Positions 32,022 to 44,337 of a stretch of 64,000 bases of DNA are shown here, one piece after another (the first letter of the stretch is position 1; each line of letters starts with the position of its first letter). A model generated the notes under the pieces. The model ran no database searches. It was not told the DNA's origin and worked only from the letters and a program-made list of their open reading frames with translations. The translations under genes were made by a program, and so were the position numbers. The stretch is from Phanerodontia chrysosporium (taxonomy: Eukaryota; Basidiomycota; Agaricomycetes; Polyporales; Phanerochaetaceae), in contig MJGA01000002.1 of the NCBI GenBank assembly GCA_001910725.1, positions 1,612,001-1,676,000 of the forward strand. Reading direction: 5' to 3'.

Positions 32022-33887
32022 ATGACCTTCGTGTCCACCACCCGCGCCGCCAACATGTCCTCCGGCCTCTTGCTCGTGCGTTTTGGTTGTTTGCGTTTTT
32101 GGCGCCCGCACGCCTGCTGACACCCACTCTCGCCGCAGGATCCTCTCCCCTCTGCGGACAGCAGCACCCCCAACGCCGGGCAGCGCTTTCGCCCGTACAC
32201 CACCCCCAACCACCACGTCACAAAGGGCCGGTACATCACCAGCAACGACCCCCGCGGCTACATGTAAGCGTCCCTCCCCGCCCGGCACCTCGCGGCCAGA
32301 GCTAACCCATAGGCGCGCAGCCCCGTCTACGAGTACCCGCTGAACGGACAGTGGATCATGCTCGACATGGACGACGGCTACGTCCTCTGGACAGGCATCT
32401 GGAAAGGTAGGCCCCCATCACACCCTCTACCTATTCGCCGCTGACCACCATCTGCTGACAGCACTCGGCAATTCCAAAGGTACTGGCGCTTGCGCTCTCC
32501 CCCTTCGGTCTCCGCCCATGGCTCACACTCGCTCCAGCCGACATTGTCAAAATGGTCGAGTCGCAGCCCGACCTGGCGTCGAAGCTGCGCCGTGTCCGCG
32601 GTGGGTACCTCAAAATACAGGGCACCTGGATGCCATATGAGATTGCACTTCGCCTCGCGCGCAGGTAAGGCCTACAACGTCCATTGTTGGTCGTGGCCTG
32701 CTGCTAACGCACCGCCCCAGAGTCGCTTGGCCCATCCGCCACGAGCTCGTACCACTCTTTGGGTAGGTGGTCTCGGTCTATACCGGTTGCAGCTCTACAT
32801 GCTGACGATATACACTTGTCTTCAGCCCAACCTTTCCGAGCACATGCCTGTCGCCCGACCAGCCAGGCTACGGCCAGGTCGTCAAGCCTGGCACAGGACG
32901 GCGCAGAGCACGGCGGACGTACGCCCCGTCCAACCCGCAGGAGGCCGTGCACGACTGGTCGGTCACGTCCCAGCCTGCACAGCTGCACGCCGACGTCTGC
33001 GCTGCCGACCCGCCGTTCACCTACCAGCCACGGCGGCGGCAAGCGCAGGCGGGCCCCGTGGCTGGCGCAGAGGGCCTGGGGTCCCCCGTGCAGCTGCACA
33101 TGCCGTACAGCCTCCCGCCCCCGGCGTCGGCGTCGTCGCCGGCGAGCCCCGTCGCGAGCAGCTCGCGCGCATCGACGTCGCACGGGCAGCGGTACTCACC
33201 GTACCCCGCCGCGTCGGGCAGCCAACCATCGCGCGCGCACGCTGAGGGCTTTCACGCGCACCGCGGCGCGGCGGCGTTCCAGCACGACATCCGCCTGCCG
33301 CCGCTGCAGAGCCCCGACGACTTCCAGGCGGGCCGCCGGCGCAGCGTCGTCGCGCTCCCGCCGATCACCGCCATGGTCGACCGCAGCTGCTGCGACGACT
33401 CTGCCGCGGTGCTGCGGCGGTTGCAGACACCAGACGGTGAGGACGGCGCGGACACGCACGGGCCTCGTGACGAGGAGAGCTCGCATCGGTACGTCTCCCC
33501 CACTGCCCACGGCGAGAGCGGCCTTGCTGATGAGTGGCTTACACATCGCACAGGCGACTGCCTCCTATGAGGCTCTCGTTCTCCGCCCCGTCGCGCGCGA
33601 GCCCGTCATCGACGACGGCATACGGCAGCCCCGGCACCAGCTCGCTCGGGAGCCCCGTCTCGCCCGCGCTGGTCACGCCCGTCTCCGGCCGGTCGTCGCT
33701 CGACGGGGCGTACGCGGCGGGCCTGCACAGCCCGCACACGCCCGCGCACGGCGGCGGCCTGTACTGCGGGGCGCACGACGAGCACCCCCGCGGCGCGTGC
33801 GGGCAGAGCGCCCCTAGCGCAGCACCGGCGGCTCGCGCGGGGCCCCAGGACCCAGACCGCACGGCGCGCTCTTGGCGGCTGTGGTAG
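32022..33887 (+). CDS. KilA-N/APSES-type DNA-binding regulator, Xbp1-like
   Basis: Starts MTFVSTTRAANMSSGLL at 32022; five to six short introns, including tiny exons around ALGNSK. The N-terminal 150 residues form the DNA-binding domain: GRYITSNDPRGYIPVYEYPL, QWIMLDMDDGYVLWTGIWKA, ADIVKMVESQPDLASKLRRV, RGGYLKIQGTWMPYEIALRL, ARRVAWPIRHELVPLFGPTF and PSTCLSPDQPGYGQV. This matches basidiomycete relatives of the APSES/Mbp1 winged-helix domain, closest in style to the repressor Xbp1. There are no ankyrin repeats, unlike Swi6/Mbp1. The remaining about 330 residues are Ser/Pro/Ala/His-rich disorder containing short candidates such as RLPPLQSPDDFQ and RSVVALPPITAMVD. A nuclear sequence-specific regulator is expected; its targets are unknown. 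Confidence 0.82.
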
Positions 33888-33950
33888 GTGGGGGTGGAAA
33901 CCTTCTTCTGCTTGGGTGCTCCCCTTCCCTCCTCCGCGCGCCCCCGCACA

Positions 33951-33981
<31 letters not shown>

Positions 33982-36900
33982 GCTCCCAGCGCCGGCCGTT
34001 ATCGGCCACCTTCGCCACGGACACGAGGCCGCGACGACCCTCGCGCCCCCGCAGGACATGGAGGCCCAGCGCATCGGCGACTCGTGCCCTCGCGCTCTGT
34101 TTCATGTCCGCCCCGGGTTCTTTTTCTCCACTAGCATTCCTCCTAATTTGCATTGCTCGCCGTTTCTGTCTCGCGCTATCCGTCGGCTCTCTCTCCCTTT
34201 TCTCTATCTTTGCGTCTGGCCCCGCTTCCGTCTTCGCTTCTTCTGCAATACAGTCAAACAGTGTGTTGATATGTTTTCGCGCTCTGTCGAAATATGCATC
34301 TGTACGAGTATATACACGGCTTTTGGGAAACGAGAAGCGCATCAGGGGCTCTGGAATTTTTCCCTGTTCCTTCGGGACGGGGCACCCTCGGTCACGCCAT
34401 CCAGTCGAGCCAGCGATCGCCCGAGAGGCGATCGCTCGCTTCAGGGCGATGTGCGTCCCTCCGGCATTTGCGGAGACCAAGAGCCGCGGCGCCGCAGATG
34501 CCGTCGGCTGCTGCGGCAGGGACGCGGTCTCGGTCTCGAGCGTCGCCAGCGCAGGGACGCGGCGACGAAGGCGGCGACGGTGGGGGGACGCTGCAGGCCG
34601 AGGGCGACGACCGTCGGGCGCCAGATCGAGCCACGCTTCGAGGCGGTCTGCAGTCCCGCGATGTTGCGGGGGAGGGCTCTCTTCGAAAAGAGAGATGCGC
34701 AAACACAAAAATTGTTTTGGCCTCGGCTGCCCGAGCAAAGGGAGCCTCCCCCGGGGCCCCCTGCACAACAACTGCTCTCGAGATCGATCTGCGTTAGTGC
34801 GCAGAGCTCTCCGCTGCCCCAGCCCATCATGTGCTCGCGCCGCAGCGTTGCCCCGGCCTCGGTTTATCAGATACAGCCCCACTTGGCAGCACGCCTCGGT
34901 GTGATCGGGGCCTTGGCTGCTAGCGGGCGTCGCCTGCGTGGGGAGGACGAGGACGAGAGCGTGCCCCCCGCTTCTGTCGCCAACGGCCGTGCCGCCGGCG
35001 GTCGAGGCTGGGGCCCAGCTGGCGTGCCCCCCCCCCGCGTGGTGCACGCTGCTCAGGTGGACGACGGGTGTGATGGCGAGCGCGCAGCGCCAGGCCGACG
35101 TCCCGCACTCTCGAGAATAGCGCAGTGCGAGAGAAAAACTCTCTGTTCTGCGCGCGGCGCAGGCAGATCACGCTTTGTCGATGCGTCGGCCGCGCTTGCA
35201 TCCTTTAACCAGCCCATTAATCAGAGGAAGTTTCGAAAACCGTGCAAGCCCCCCTCCACACGCCGCGCCGTATTCAGTCCCTGCGTACCGCTCGCCCGGG
35301 CCTCGCAGGCCACATGCGTCCCCAACAGGGTTCCGTCGAGGGAGTGGGAACCCCGGCGGGTGCACTCGGCGGCTCATTTTTGGCATGGGTAGTGTTCGGA
35401 CGCGCGTCTCGCGCTGTGCAGCGGGGAGCACGGTCGTGCGCTGCCGCTGCACCGCGGACTCGAGCTGCGTTCGTCACTCTAGCGTGTCGCGCTACTGAAT
35501 GGGCGTGCCGAATGTGCATTGCTCGCCACAACACTCGGCAGACAGGGAACAATTACTGTGGGAGATGATCTTGTGGGCACCGGACACTGCGATCGCAAGG
35601 GCGGTCGAGGCTATCGATGGCTTCCAATACAGCTGAGACACCCGTGTTCTCTTGGACGGCCGCAAATTTTTCGAGGTCGCCCCAAGCTGAGCAAAGTTCT
35701 GCATCTTTTCTGCATCTTTTCTGCTGGAACTTGCCGCAAGATCGCATTCTGCTGGCGACGTATGTGGGTTAGCGGACTGCCGTTGATCGAGACAGTAAGT
35801 GCTGCTTACCCAGTCTCGCCCTGCTGTCTCTGCGTCGAGCGTGCGTAGGCAATGACGTGACTCGCTGCCCAGGGCAGCCATGAGGCAAACGTCACCCAAG
35901 GCCACAATTGAAGCTCCTCCAGCGCCACCGCAGGCAGCACACTTGGTGCTATCTGCTGAGGACAGCAGCACCGTTAGCGGCGTTTCCACTGGGAAATCTG
36001 GGCCTTTGGTACCCTCACCGCGGAGCAAACCAGAACTAGGCCTCGACCTATGGGTGAGAAGGTCGGTTCGTATCAGGATCGCCACCAGCACGACGGTCAT
36101 CTGTCCCAAAAATGACAGGGCGAGGCTGTGAGGCGTGCTGTATCTCGGCTCCCCGTCGTAGCCATCGCATGTGAAAGCTAGAGCTTATCCAATTAACGTC
36201 CTCGAGCCGGCCCTGTTGACGGAGGGCCTCAAGAACGTCGCAAGGTTCTCGCAAATGAACGAGGCATCTGTCTTTCATCTATCACGGGAGAATGTGTCAC
36301 GTCGTGGAAAGGAGAGTAGCATCGAACGTCCTCGGTGAGGAGCGTATTTGGGCTCCTGACCGTTTGGCCGCGGCTCGACGGCTCAAGCTGTACACATAGG
36401 GGGAAGGAATCAGCGGTCAAGCACCACCAAGAAAATCAAATTGGGCAAAGGGAAGGTAGGAAGACAGAACTCGCAGCTTATCATATGCGAAAGGCCGTTT
36501 ACTCACGAATTAAACTGTGTCGCTGGTGAGAAGGTTCAAGGTGCACGATTCCGTACCCATTGCCTTGGGCTCGGGGTGTCGTAAGCATCGGCAGCGGAAG
36601 ATAGCTTTGCTCGACGTAGAAGCACACGCCTTCCATGCACCCGTCTATGGCCTCGAGAAGGGTCTGTGAACATCGCCTGCCAGATCGCGAGTTCACCGCT
36701 CCGTGGGATTTGACCTAGACTCGACAGAATTGGGGAATCAGCGGGTGCAGCTCCGTTGCGGTTGCTTGCGAGCGACCTGCCTTCTCCTGCCTCGACAGCA
36801 CTGCATGTCGCTCTCGCGGCGTCGTCGAGGACGTTGCAGGCGAGCGAGGTCCCGCCTCCCGACATGGCCGGGCTAGTATGAACGTGACTACCAAATATGG

Positions 36901-37257
36901 CGCTGTGACCGTCGGTCCCGGGTCACGAGCTCCGCGAGGATGTCGAGCGCGCGCTGCGCTCCTTCCACCGCGACGGTCAAGCTCGCCTCGAGCCAACATC
37001 CGCTCTCTCTCTCTCGCTGTTTCACATCGTAGATCTCCCTCATCCCTGCACGGCACTTCTGGCAGCTCAACATCGTGTTGTTTGTTCTCTCGGTGAGCAG
37101 CACTACTGGTGAAATCCAACGCCATTCGACTTTTCATAACAATCGCGGATGCTGCAGGTCAAGAATACTACGCCTCATCCCTCTTTTTAACTGGACCTCT
37201 TTTGTCTCATAAACTCGCCGTCTCTGTGTGTAACCTATCTACTGTATTTCTGCGGAC
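33888..37257. other. 3.4-kb GC-rich stretch, no convincing gene; weak minus-strand coding signal 35500-36865
   Basis: 33888-35500 shows overlapping long open frames on both strands, but their translations are Arg/Pro/Ala-rich without domains, which is what GC-rich non-coding DNA gives. On the minus strand from 36865 downwards some segments look protein-like and are flanked by splice signals: MSGGGTSLACNVLDDAARAT, AIDGCMEGVCFYVEQSYLPL, DRCLVHLREPCDVLEALRQQ and a hydrophobic GQMTVVLVAILIRTDLL. They could be exons of an unknown membrane protein divergent from the gene at 37258, or a decayed gene. I could not build a continuous model. Confidence 0.3.
33951..33981 (+). repeat. (CGCA)n microsatellite
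   Basis: About seven and a half tandem CGCA units, 63 bp after the stop of the Xbp1-like gene. Confidence 0.9.
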
Positions 37258-38983
37258 ATGGCCGCCTCCAGACCAGTCCTATCTCCCCCTACCAGCTTCC
37301 CTGTCCTGAAACAGGATCCTGTAGTCAAACCGAACCCTCACCCATACGCAATCCGCACCACTTCTACTGGTGTCCTGACGCGTTCTAATTCCTCGGGGCA
37401 CAATACCGCCGCTAGCAAGCATCATTATGTCCCGATGCCGACGAGTCCTACGCGCAAACGGGAGGCCCGTCTTCATCACAAGCACTCCAAGTCTTTGAAC
37501 ACTCAAGAGGCCGACTTGGGGCATAGCGCTCCTCAGCCCCTGCCCGTCCCGTCGCGATTCTTCAAGAAGGCCTCCCAGGACGACTTCCATGCTGAAGAAC
37601 CTCACTCCGTGCGTCGCCGTGCAGAGACCCTCCCGCCTACCTTGACGTCAGCAACGGTCTCTGTTGCTCCTGTCGAAGCCGACAACCTGCCCACCAACCC
37701 GAAGCTCTGGACCCCTCTCAGCTCGCCTCGTATCTGCGTACCGCTCTGCAAGCTCAAAATGCCGACGTCGACGAGACCGCCGCAGTCCCAGCATCATGCA
37801 TACCAGACATCGCCAAGTTCATACAGGACACGAGGATCAACGGCCGCATCTTCCTCAGAATGAACGAGGAAGACATGACGTCGTACGCGCTTTCTCTGGC
37901 AATATTGTACACTGAGTGCTCACTGTCTCTAGCATGAACATTGACGTCTCGTGGCGCGAGGCCTTGCTGGCCGCTTCGCGCAACCTCCGGCAGAACATCC
38001 TCAAGGGCAGGATCTGGGGCGCCGGGCAGGACCTACCGCAGGCTGGCGCACTCAATTCCTCGCTGCCATCACAGCCATTCTCGCCCTTGTACGACTCGTA
38101 CTCCTCCGCGAGCTCTGCCGAGCTCACGACGGACGAGGAAGACCTCGGATTCTCCAAGCGCCGCAAGGTCCGCGGACGCGTGCGCGGCCTGGTCGAGTCT
38201 TTCGAGCGCAGCGGCAGCTTCAGCTCCGCAAGTGACATGGACGACGAGGATGCTCCACCTCTGGGACGCGCTACAGTGAAGAAGTGGCTCGGCGCCAAAG
38301 CTGTGCCCGAGGAGGCGTTGGTTCTGTCCCCTGCGTCTCCGATGAAGGAGCCCGTAGGACTCGGTCTCACAGAAGGACCATCGAGCCTGCCGCTTCTTGA
38401 TCCCGCCGACGAGCCGTCAGTGGAAGCCCTCCTAGCCGAGACCGAGGAAATATCCGTGGGAGCGCGCGCCTGGGAAGAGTTCGACATGGATGTCGGTGTC
38501 ACGGTCAAGCATGTTGCGGACCCCGTTGCGCACGCCGACGCTGGTCTTGCCGCTGACAAGAAAGCGCGTTCAAATCCGCGTGACGCGGCCGCCAAGCGGA
38601 AGCAAGAGCGTCGTATTGTGACCGCTGTGTTCGCCCCTTCACCGAGTGGGTCTCTATCTCCAGCGGAGTCTCAGATCGAGCCTTCCATGGTGTACGACCA
38701 GGCTGTCCAGGTTGACAGCGGCTCCGAAACCAATGCCGCACTAGCTGCGGCCACGGCTGACTTGCAGGAGACCCGCGTTCTGGTCGAAGAACTCAAGCAG
38801 CGTCTTCAAGACGCAGAGGCCAGAAATGCCGAGCTCGAGAAGCTAGTCGCATCGCAGGAGCACGAGCTTGCGAAGAGCAAGGAGGCAGTTGCATCTGATG
38901 CACATGAACCACGCACTCAGGACGACTCCAAGGCATGCCCACATTGCGGCACATCACGCAGCACAGATGATAGACCAGACTAG
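37258..38983 (+). CDS. SAM-like domain and coiled-coil protein, uncharacterised
   Basis: Starts MAASRPVLSPPTSFPVLKQD. The first 140 residues are disordered. Then, after one base is restored in the C run at 37712-37715, the frame continues as LWTPSQLASYLRTALQAQ, PDIAKFIQDTRINGRIFLRM and NEEDMTSMNIDVSWREALLA, which has the size and pattern of a SAM domain (helix, RINGxxFLxL, helix). An acidic region SASSAELTTDEEDLGF, basic patches and a coiled coil (ETRVLVEELKQRLQDAEARN, AELEKLVASQEHELAKSKEA) follow, with CPHCG near the end. Stop at 38981-38983. SAM domains mediate self-association or protein/RNA binding; the true partner is unknown. In another frame just downstream (about 39130-39231) lies PQYVLLVGLGVCVVVLRLML plus basic residues, which could be the real C-terminal membrane anchor. 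Confidence 0.65.
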
Positions 38984-39623
38984 CTGCCTTCTCACTCTGC
39001 TCCGTCTCTACTCACGTTTGGCACGTCCTTCCTACCGACCGCGGTCAAGCTGGCTCTCCCCGCGCTCTTGCGACCGCAGGAGCAACTCATCGTCGTCGCA
39101 AACGATCGTCCGATGACGGGGAACCGTCCTCGATCGCCGAAGTTCCGCAATACGTTCTCCTTGTCGGCCTCGGTGTCTGCGTCGTCGTTCTCCGATTGAT
39201 GCTGAAAAAGGCGGCCAGCCGCCGCTCATGACGCGGACAAGGGCAGAAAGCGGTCTCATTTCGTTCGGACTTCGTCTCTCTTCCATTCTCCTCTTTGTTC
39301 GAGATGTACCCTTCTTTCACGACGTTGTCACGACCTTCACGACCCCCTTTACGACCTTAACGAATGCTATGATCTCACTACAGAAATCTCATCGTAATGG
39401 ACTACGTGCTTGCCCCGCTGTCTGCAGTCACCGCTTATCATTCCGCATGCTGGCATTGAGATCTAAAATGTATTTCCTCAACCACTGAACTATAGCATCC
39501 CTATTGTCTACCATGGTAACCATGAAATTGTAGTGAAATCGATGCAGAAGACCAATCCAATTGAGCGTTTCACAAACTGGTAGAAGGTCAGCAAATAGTG
39601 CAAGGTTGAGAATGGATTGTGAC
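38984..39623. other. convergent intergenic; possible displaced tail-anchor coding sequence
   Basis: The hydrophobic frame ending TGA near 39229-39231 is described under the SAM-like gene. The rest (39232-39623) shows nothing. Confidence 0.4.
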
Positions 39624-42600
39624 TTACACAGCCTTCATCAGCAAGTAACCAACGGTTGAGACCACCTACAGGATGACAGCTCAGCATGGAACAGACAAAC
39701 GTGCTGACTATACTGACCATAGTGGCGATAATACTCGCAGGAACACCGTTCTTCAAGAAGTCGACGTTGCTGAGGTACAGTTGCCCCATGTCATCTTCTT
39801 GCGTCGCACTGTGGACGACCGAGACGACGGTCAGATCGGTTCAGTACAGGAATAGTTTGTGACGTACGCAGTCTGGTTGGGAAGCCCGACACCGGCATGC
39901 CCATACCGGTTGAACAGATGAGAGCCGTCAGGAATATAAGCAGGTTCTGTGGTTTGCCTGGCAAGCTCTCGCCGACCTGCTTGGCGATGGGCACCAGCAG
40001 CAGACTAGCGATCGTGTGGCTGATAAACGTAGAGACGATCTGTAGGACGGTCAGCTCAGCCGGAGGAAGCACAATGGTGCAGATACCCACCAGCACGACG
40101 ACAGAAAGCACCATCACGACGGTGTATTCAGACAGGCCCTCGACCATGCTACGGATGATGTCGTCCATCACGTCGAGCAGTCCACTCGACGTGACACCCT
40201 TGCCGAGCGCGATGCCGCCCATCGCGAGGAAGACGACAGTCCACAAGAATTGGTCGAAGTCATCCTGCGAGACGATCAGCGGTGGCATACGACCTCGGTT
40301 GGTGTAACGCACCTTGTTGAGCACGCCGGTCGAGAAGAATGCTACGATGGGAATGATGGCGATGACGCCCATGTCGCCGACCCACTCCTCAATCTCGTGC
40401 TCGACACACCACAGGGCGATGGTGATGATGCAGACGAAGCACACCCAGTACTGCTTGACTGTGAACGGGTCCCGCGTCGGCCGGATGGGGCGGATCTCGA
40501 TGTCGCCTTCACCGTCGGGGAGCGTGCGGGCGGTAGCTCACGAGCAGCAGAAGCCATATGAGGACAATGGAGATGATAGAGACGGGCAGCGCCACAGCGA
40601 ACCACTTCGCCCAGTCAACTTTGGGGTCCATCTCGTTCAACGCGATGAGGTTCTGTGGAGACGATATTGGCGAGCTCTGACCACCAATGTTTGCAGCCAG
40701 TGCGATCGCGAGCTGCGCAAAGGGTCGTATGAGCTTGATGCGTCTTGACGTATGAACAGATACTCACAATCAAGCATGGCGCGAACCTCGAATTTGCAGG
40801 AAGCGTGCGAAGAATAGGCTGGGAGCATTGTCATTTCCTGCAGTTGAACAGATCAAGTCACGATGGCTCACCTTGATAAGGGTAAAGCAAAGCGTCGGTG
40901 CCGCCACATTACTGATCCACATACTCGCAAAGCACGCCACGCCCATGAATGCGAGCAACACTGTGCTTGGACGAGTCCCCGCGAGAGCGAGAACGCGTGT
41001 GATGAGCACCTTGTCGATGTTCGTCTTGCTGAGGGCCGCTGCAATCGTGAAGCCTCCGATGAGGAGCATGATGGTCGGAGTAAACATCTTGGAAAATATC
41101 CATCTGGAGCAGCCGTTTAGCGTTGAGATATGCCGCAGACGCAAACACATACGCAGTTGCCTCTGGGGTGGAAAGGCGTTCACCATCGTCGTTTCGAATG
41201 ACACGAAGGCAGACCAACAACAACGGGATGAACATCGACGTGGCGAAGAGCGGGATGGCCTCAGTCGCCCACATCAGCGTGGCGAAGCAGAGCACCGCAA
41301 AGCACCGGTTGGCGGTTTCGTTCGGGATGGTGTTGACGTTCAGCAGCACGACGAGCGCACCGATGGAAACCAACAACGAAATGTGTTTCCGCCTGAACCT
41401 GAAGCGTCCGACCGGAGTCGAGATGTCCAAAAGGCCCTTCTCTTGTTCAACAAGGAGCGTGCCTCCGAGTGCACGCACTGTGGCACTTTCTTCTCCACGC
41501 CTGGCCTGCCCGACCATCTGTCGCCATACTGTGTCGCGCTCCCAAGCGATGTGTTCCCGCTGGTTCATCTTGAGCTGGCGTTTGGCAGCGGAGACGTCGT
41601 CTCGTGTGACGCATCGAGCGTACAGATGGATTAGAATGTCAATTGCATGATTGAGCTTGTCTTTCGAAGCTTGGGTGAATGGTGTGGCTTGCTCGACTAC
41701 ATCGTGGATGTACTGATCTTTCAGCTGTGTCGGATGTTAATATGACATGAAATCGGTAGGACTGCACAACCACTGACGTTGCTGTCCGTCAGCTTGTCAT
41801 ACCTGGCAAAAACTTAAATACAAAGTACAATAGACGGGAGAGCGAAACTCACTTCTTCAAGATCTTGCGGAAACCAGTGTAGTTCAGCTCAACGTAGGAC
41901 TTGAGTGACGTGAGGGACAGGTACATGTTTGTTATCCTCCGTTTGAATAGCAACTGAATGTCCATGGCATAGTTGTTACGCGCAGTCCATACAGTCTCTG
42001 GTGCGTTAGAGGCGACACTGTCCTTCCTGAATAACCTGGTAGCCATCGTTCGAGCCGCCCGTATAGGCGAGCGACTTGTGCTGTTGCCTCTACCTGTAGG
42101 TGGCAAGAGTTGCTGCTGCTCTGGATGCTCGTGTTGCGCCTGTGACCGAAGCGAGGCGATGCTAGCCTCGAGATCCATGTGATCTTCGTTGGACGAAATA
42201 CTGTATCTGCGATTGCTTGCCTGCCGGTCATGTCCTCTGCCTGATTTTGGAACGTTGAAGCTTTGCATTGATTGCAACACCGTATGACGTACCTATTCCG
42301 TTGGCATCAGACAAGGATCTATGTCTGCGCTGGGTAGGCGAGCGCGACCAGGACGGCTCAGCATTGTACAAGTTAAAGTCATCCTCGTCCTCGTCCTCGT
42401 CTTCATCGCCATAGTTCTCGTACTGGTGTCCTACGTCTGGACCGCGGTCTTCTTCCTGCTGAACAAGATTCTGAAGACTGTCGACTTCCTTCAAGAGCTC
42501 CGCTTCTTGCATCTCGTAGAAGAGACATATCTTCTTCAGTTCGCGGTCGAGGAGAGGTACGAAGAGTGCATCCGTGGAGAGGTGGTCTTGTCCCTGGATG

Positions 42601-42860
42601 AGCGAGGTCTGCTCGTTCGCCTCGAGGTCGTGCGCAGCATCCCGGAAGGAGACCGCCTGCTTCTCGAGCTGGTAGACGTACTTCTTGAGCGCGTCGTAAC
42701 TTCCTGGGTTTGATGGACGTTTTCTGACATGGTATATAGGCATACTCACTTGATGTACTCATCCCACCACTCCGATACCGCATTGAACTTCAGAGATGAA
42801 CTACACGGCGTCAGTTGGACACACGGCATGATAATTGGTGATTACGCACCTGAACTTCAT
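39624..42860 (-). CDS. SPX-domain low-affinity phosphate transporter (Pho87/Pho90/Pho91 type)
   Basis: The first codons, MKFS at 42860, splice to SLKFNAVSEWWDEYI then NYDALKKYVYQLEKQAVSFR, the start of an SPX domain. DRELKKICLFYEMQEAELLK, a poly-acidic insert and VELNYTGFRKILKKYDKLTD complete it (residues 1 to about 330). SPX binds inositol pyrophosphates and gates the transporter. The rest is a divalent-anion:sodium symporter (DASS/CitMHS) fold: LLVSIGALVVLLNVNTIPNE, FATLMWATEAIPLFATSMFI, PTIMLLIGGFTIAAALSKTN, FASMWISNVAAPTLCFTLIK, FLWTVVFLAMGGIALGKGVT and IVLPPAELTVLQIVSTFISH, ending VVSTVGYLLMKAV, TAA at 39624-39626. The frame slips once: minus CGCCCGCAC for expected CGCCCCGCAC (plus 40528-40530), just before DGEGDIEIRPIRPTRDPF. 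Plasma membrane or vacuole; which one cannot be decided here. Confidence 0.92.
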
Positions 42861-43287
42861 GGCAAGGACCTTGAGATCAGGATAGACTGTGTCCTCGCGA
42901 CCAAGAGGCCTGAGTGGGATGTATTCGTGTGCTGGTCGTGACGTATTGCCTACGGTGACGCTCTACAGCGTGGTCTGTCAAGGAGCGAGGAACGGGGTCC
43001 GCTGGCGAGAGTTGCCGGGCGCTGTGCGTGAGAAAGACAGCGCTACTGGGTGATGTGCGCCTTTCGAGAATGCCCTCTTCGTTGCGCACAAGGCTCAGAG
43101 AGACGGTCGTCGCTGGAGAGACAAGCGTGCAGGCTGCGCGGGCAGACGAGGAAGGAGAGGACAAAGTGCAGGCAGAGGCGCGGAGCGGCCGAGGATCCGG
43201 CGTCGGTGATGCGATCAATCCCGTTTTGGGAGCAGCAACCGCCGGAGCGCGACTGTCCTCGAAGTCTCATTTCCCCGCATCCTCATC
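42861..43287. other. divergent promoter between SPX transporter and Maf-like gene
   Basis: 427 bp. No supported coding sequence or recognised motif. Confidence 0.4.
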
Positions 43288-44337
43288 ATGAACTTCTTCA
43301 GGTCGTCCAAGCCCATAGAACTCCCAACACACAACTGTGTGCTGCCACACGCTCTGCGTGTTCCGTCGCTCGAAAAGCTCGTCGGAAAGCGCGTCGTGCT
43401 GGCCTCGAACAGCCCGCGTCGGAAGGAGATCCTCCGCACGCTTGTACGTCACCATTCCTCGACTTGCAGCTGCTCCTTTCCTATGTTGATGACCAGTCTC
43501 CATAGGGTCTGGAGCCAGAGATTGTACCTTCGACATTTGAAGAAGACTTGCCTCATGGCCAGTTCGAAGACCTACACGAGTACCCGGTAGCAACGGCTAC
43601 GCAGAAGGCCGTTGAGGTATATCAAAGGCTGGTGGTATGTTACGCCCTATGACCAACTCTACGTCCGTGTGCTTAAGTATGTATCTGTAGAAGGAGAACC
43701 CAGACGATAGCCCTGACCTTGTCATTGCTGGCAAGTCCCGTCTGCGCGTCGCACGATAACTCCGCTGACACTATGCAAAAGCCGACACGGTGGTATTGAC
43801 GCACCCGCCGCCTGGCCTAGATTCCGTCCCATTCGAGCACCACGGCCCTATCAGCCAAGAAGTGTTGGAAAAGCCTTCTTCGAAGGAGGATAATCTCCGT
43901 ATGCTTCTCGACCTCAATGGTGGCATATGCGAGGTCGTGACTGGGGTATCCCTCGTGTACCCCGTGCTGGAGGCTCCTGGTTACAAGATCAAGTCAGTAA
44001 TCGCATGCAGAAATGTGCTACCGGCCTTCTACTGACTAGCGATAGATCTCTGGATGAGCGGACATTGGTGCACTTCGCTGATAGCCCAAGGAGCTGCTCG
44101 AGGCTTACGCCGAAAGCGGAGAAGGCATCGACCGAGCTGGAGGTTTTGCTGTCCAGGTAGGCTATTAACCATATCCTGCTATGCGGCTGCTGATGTTTGT
44201 ACTCGCAGGGTTTGGGCGGTTTATTGATTCGCAAGGTAGATGGCGACTACCAGAACGTCGTGGGATTCCCCGCCGCGTCGTTCTTCAAGTTCCTAGAAAT
44301 CCTTTGCGAAGAGGAAGACGACTTCTTGGAAGTGTAA
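43288..44337 (+). CDS. Maf-like nucleotide pyrophosphatase
   Basis: Starts MNFFRSSKPIELPTHNCVLP. The first exon includes KRVVLASNSPRRKEILRTL, the Maf/ASMTL N-terminal nucleotide-binding motif; then EIVPSTFEEDLPHGQF, DLVIAADTVVLTHPPPGLDS with the catalytic Asp in the ADT motif, ILEKP-like VLEKPSSKEDNLRMLLDLNG, VVTGVSLVYPVLEAPGYKIK and, at the end, GLGGLLIRKVDGDYQNVVGF and PAASFFKFLEIL. TAA 44335-44337. Maf proteins hydrolyse dTTP, UTP and modified nucleotides to monophosphates (house-cleaning). The frame slips at 44088-44089: CCAAGGAG where CCAAAGGAG would continue DSPKELLEAYAESGEGIDRA; otherwise complete. At least five short introns. Confidence 0.88.

Noticed and set aside
33539..35392. Open frames of about 500 codons on both strands
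   Set aside because: They overlap each other, translate to Arg/Pro/Ala-rich sequence without domains and lie in very GC-rich DNA, where stops are rare by chance.
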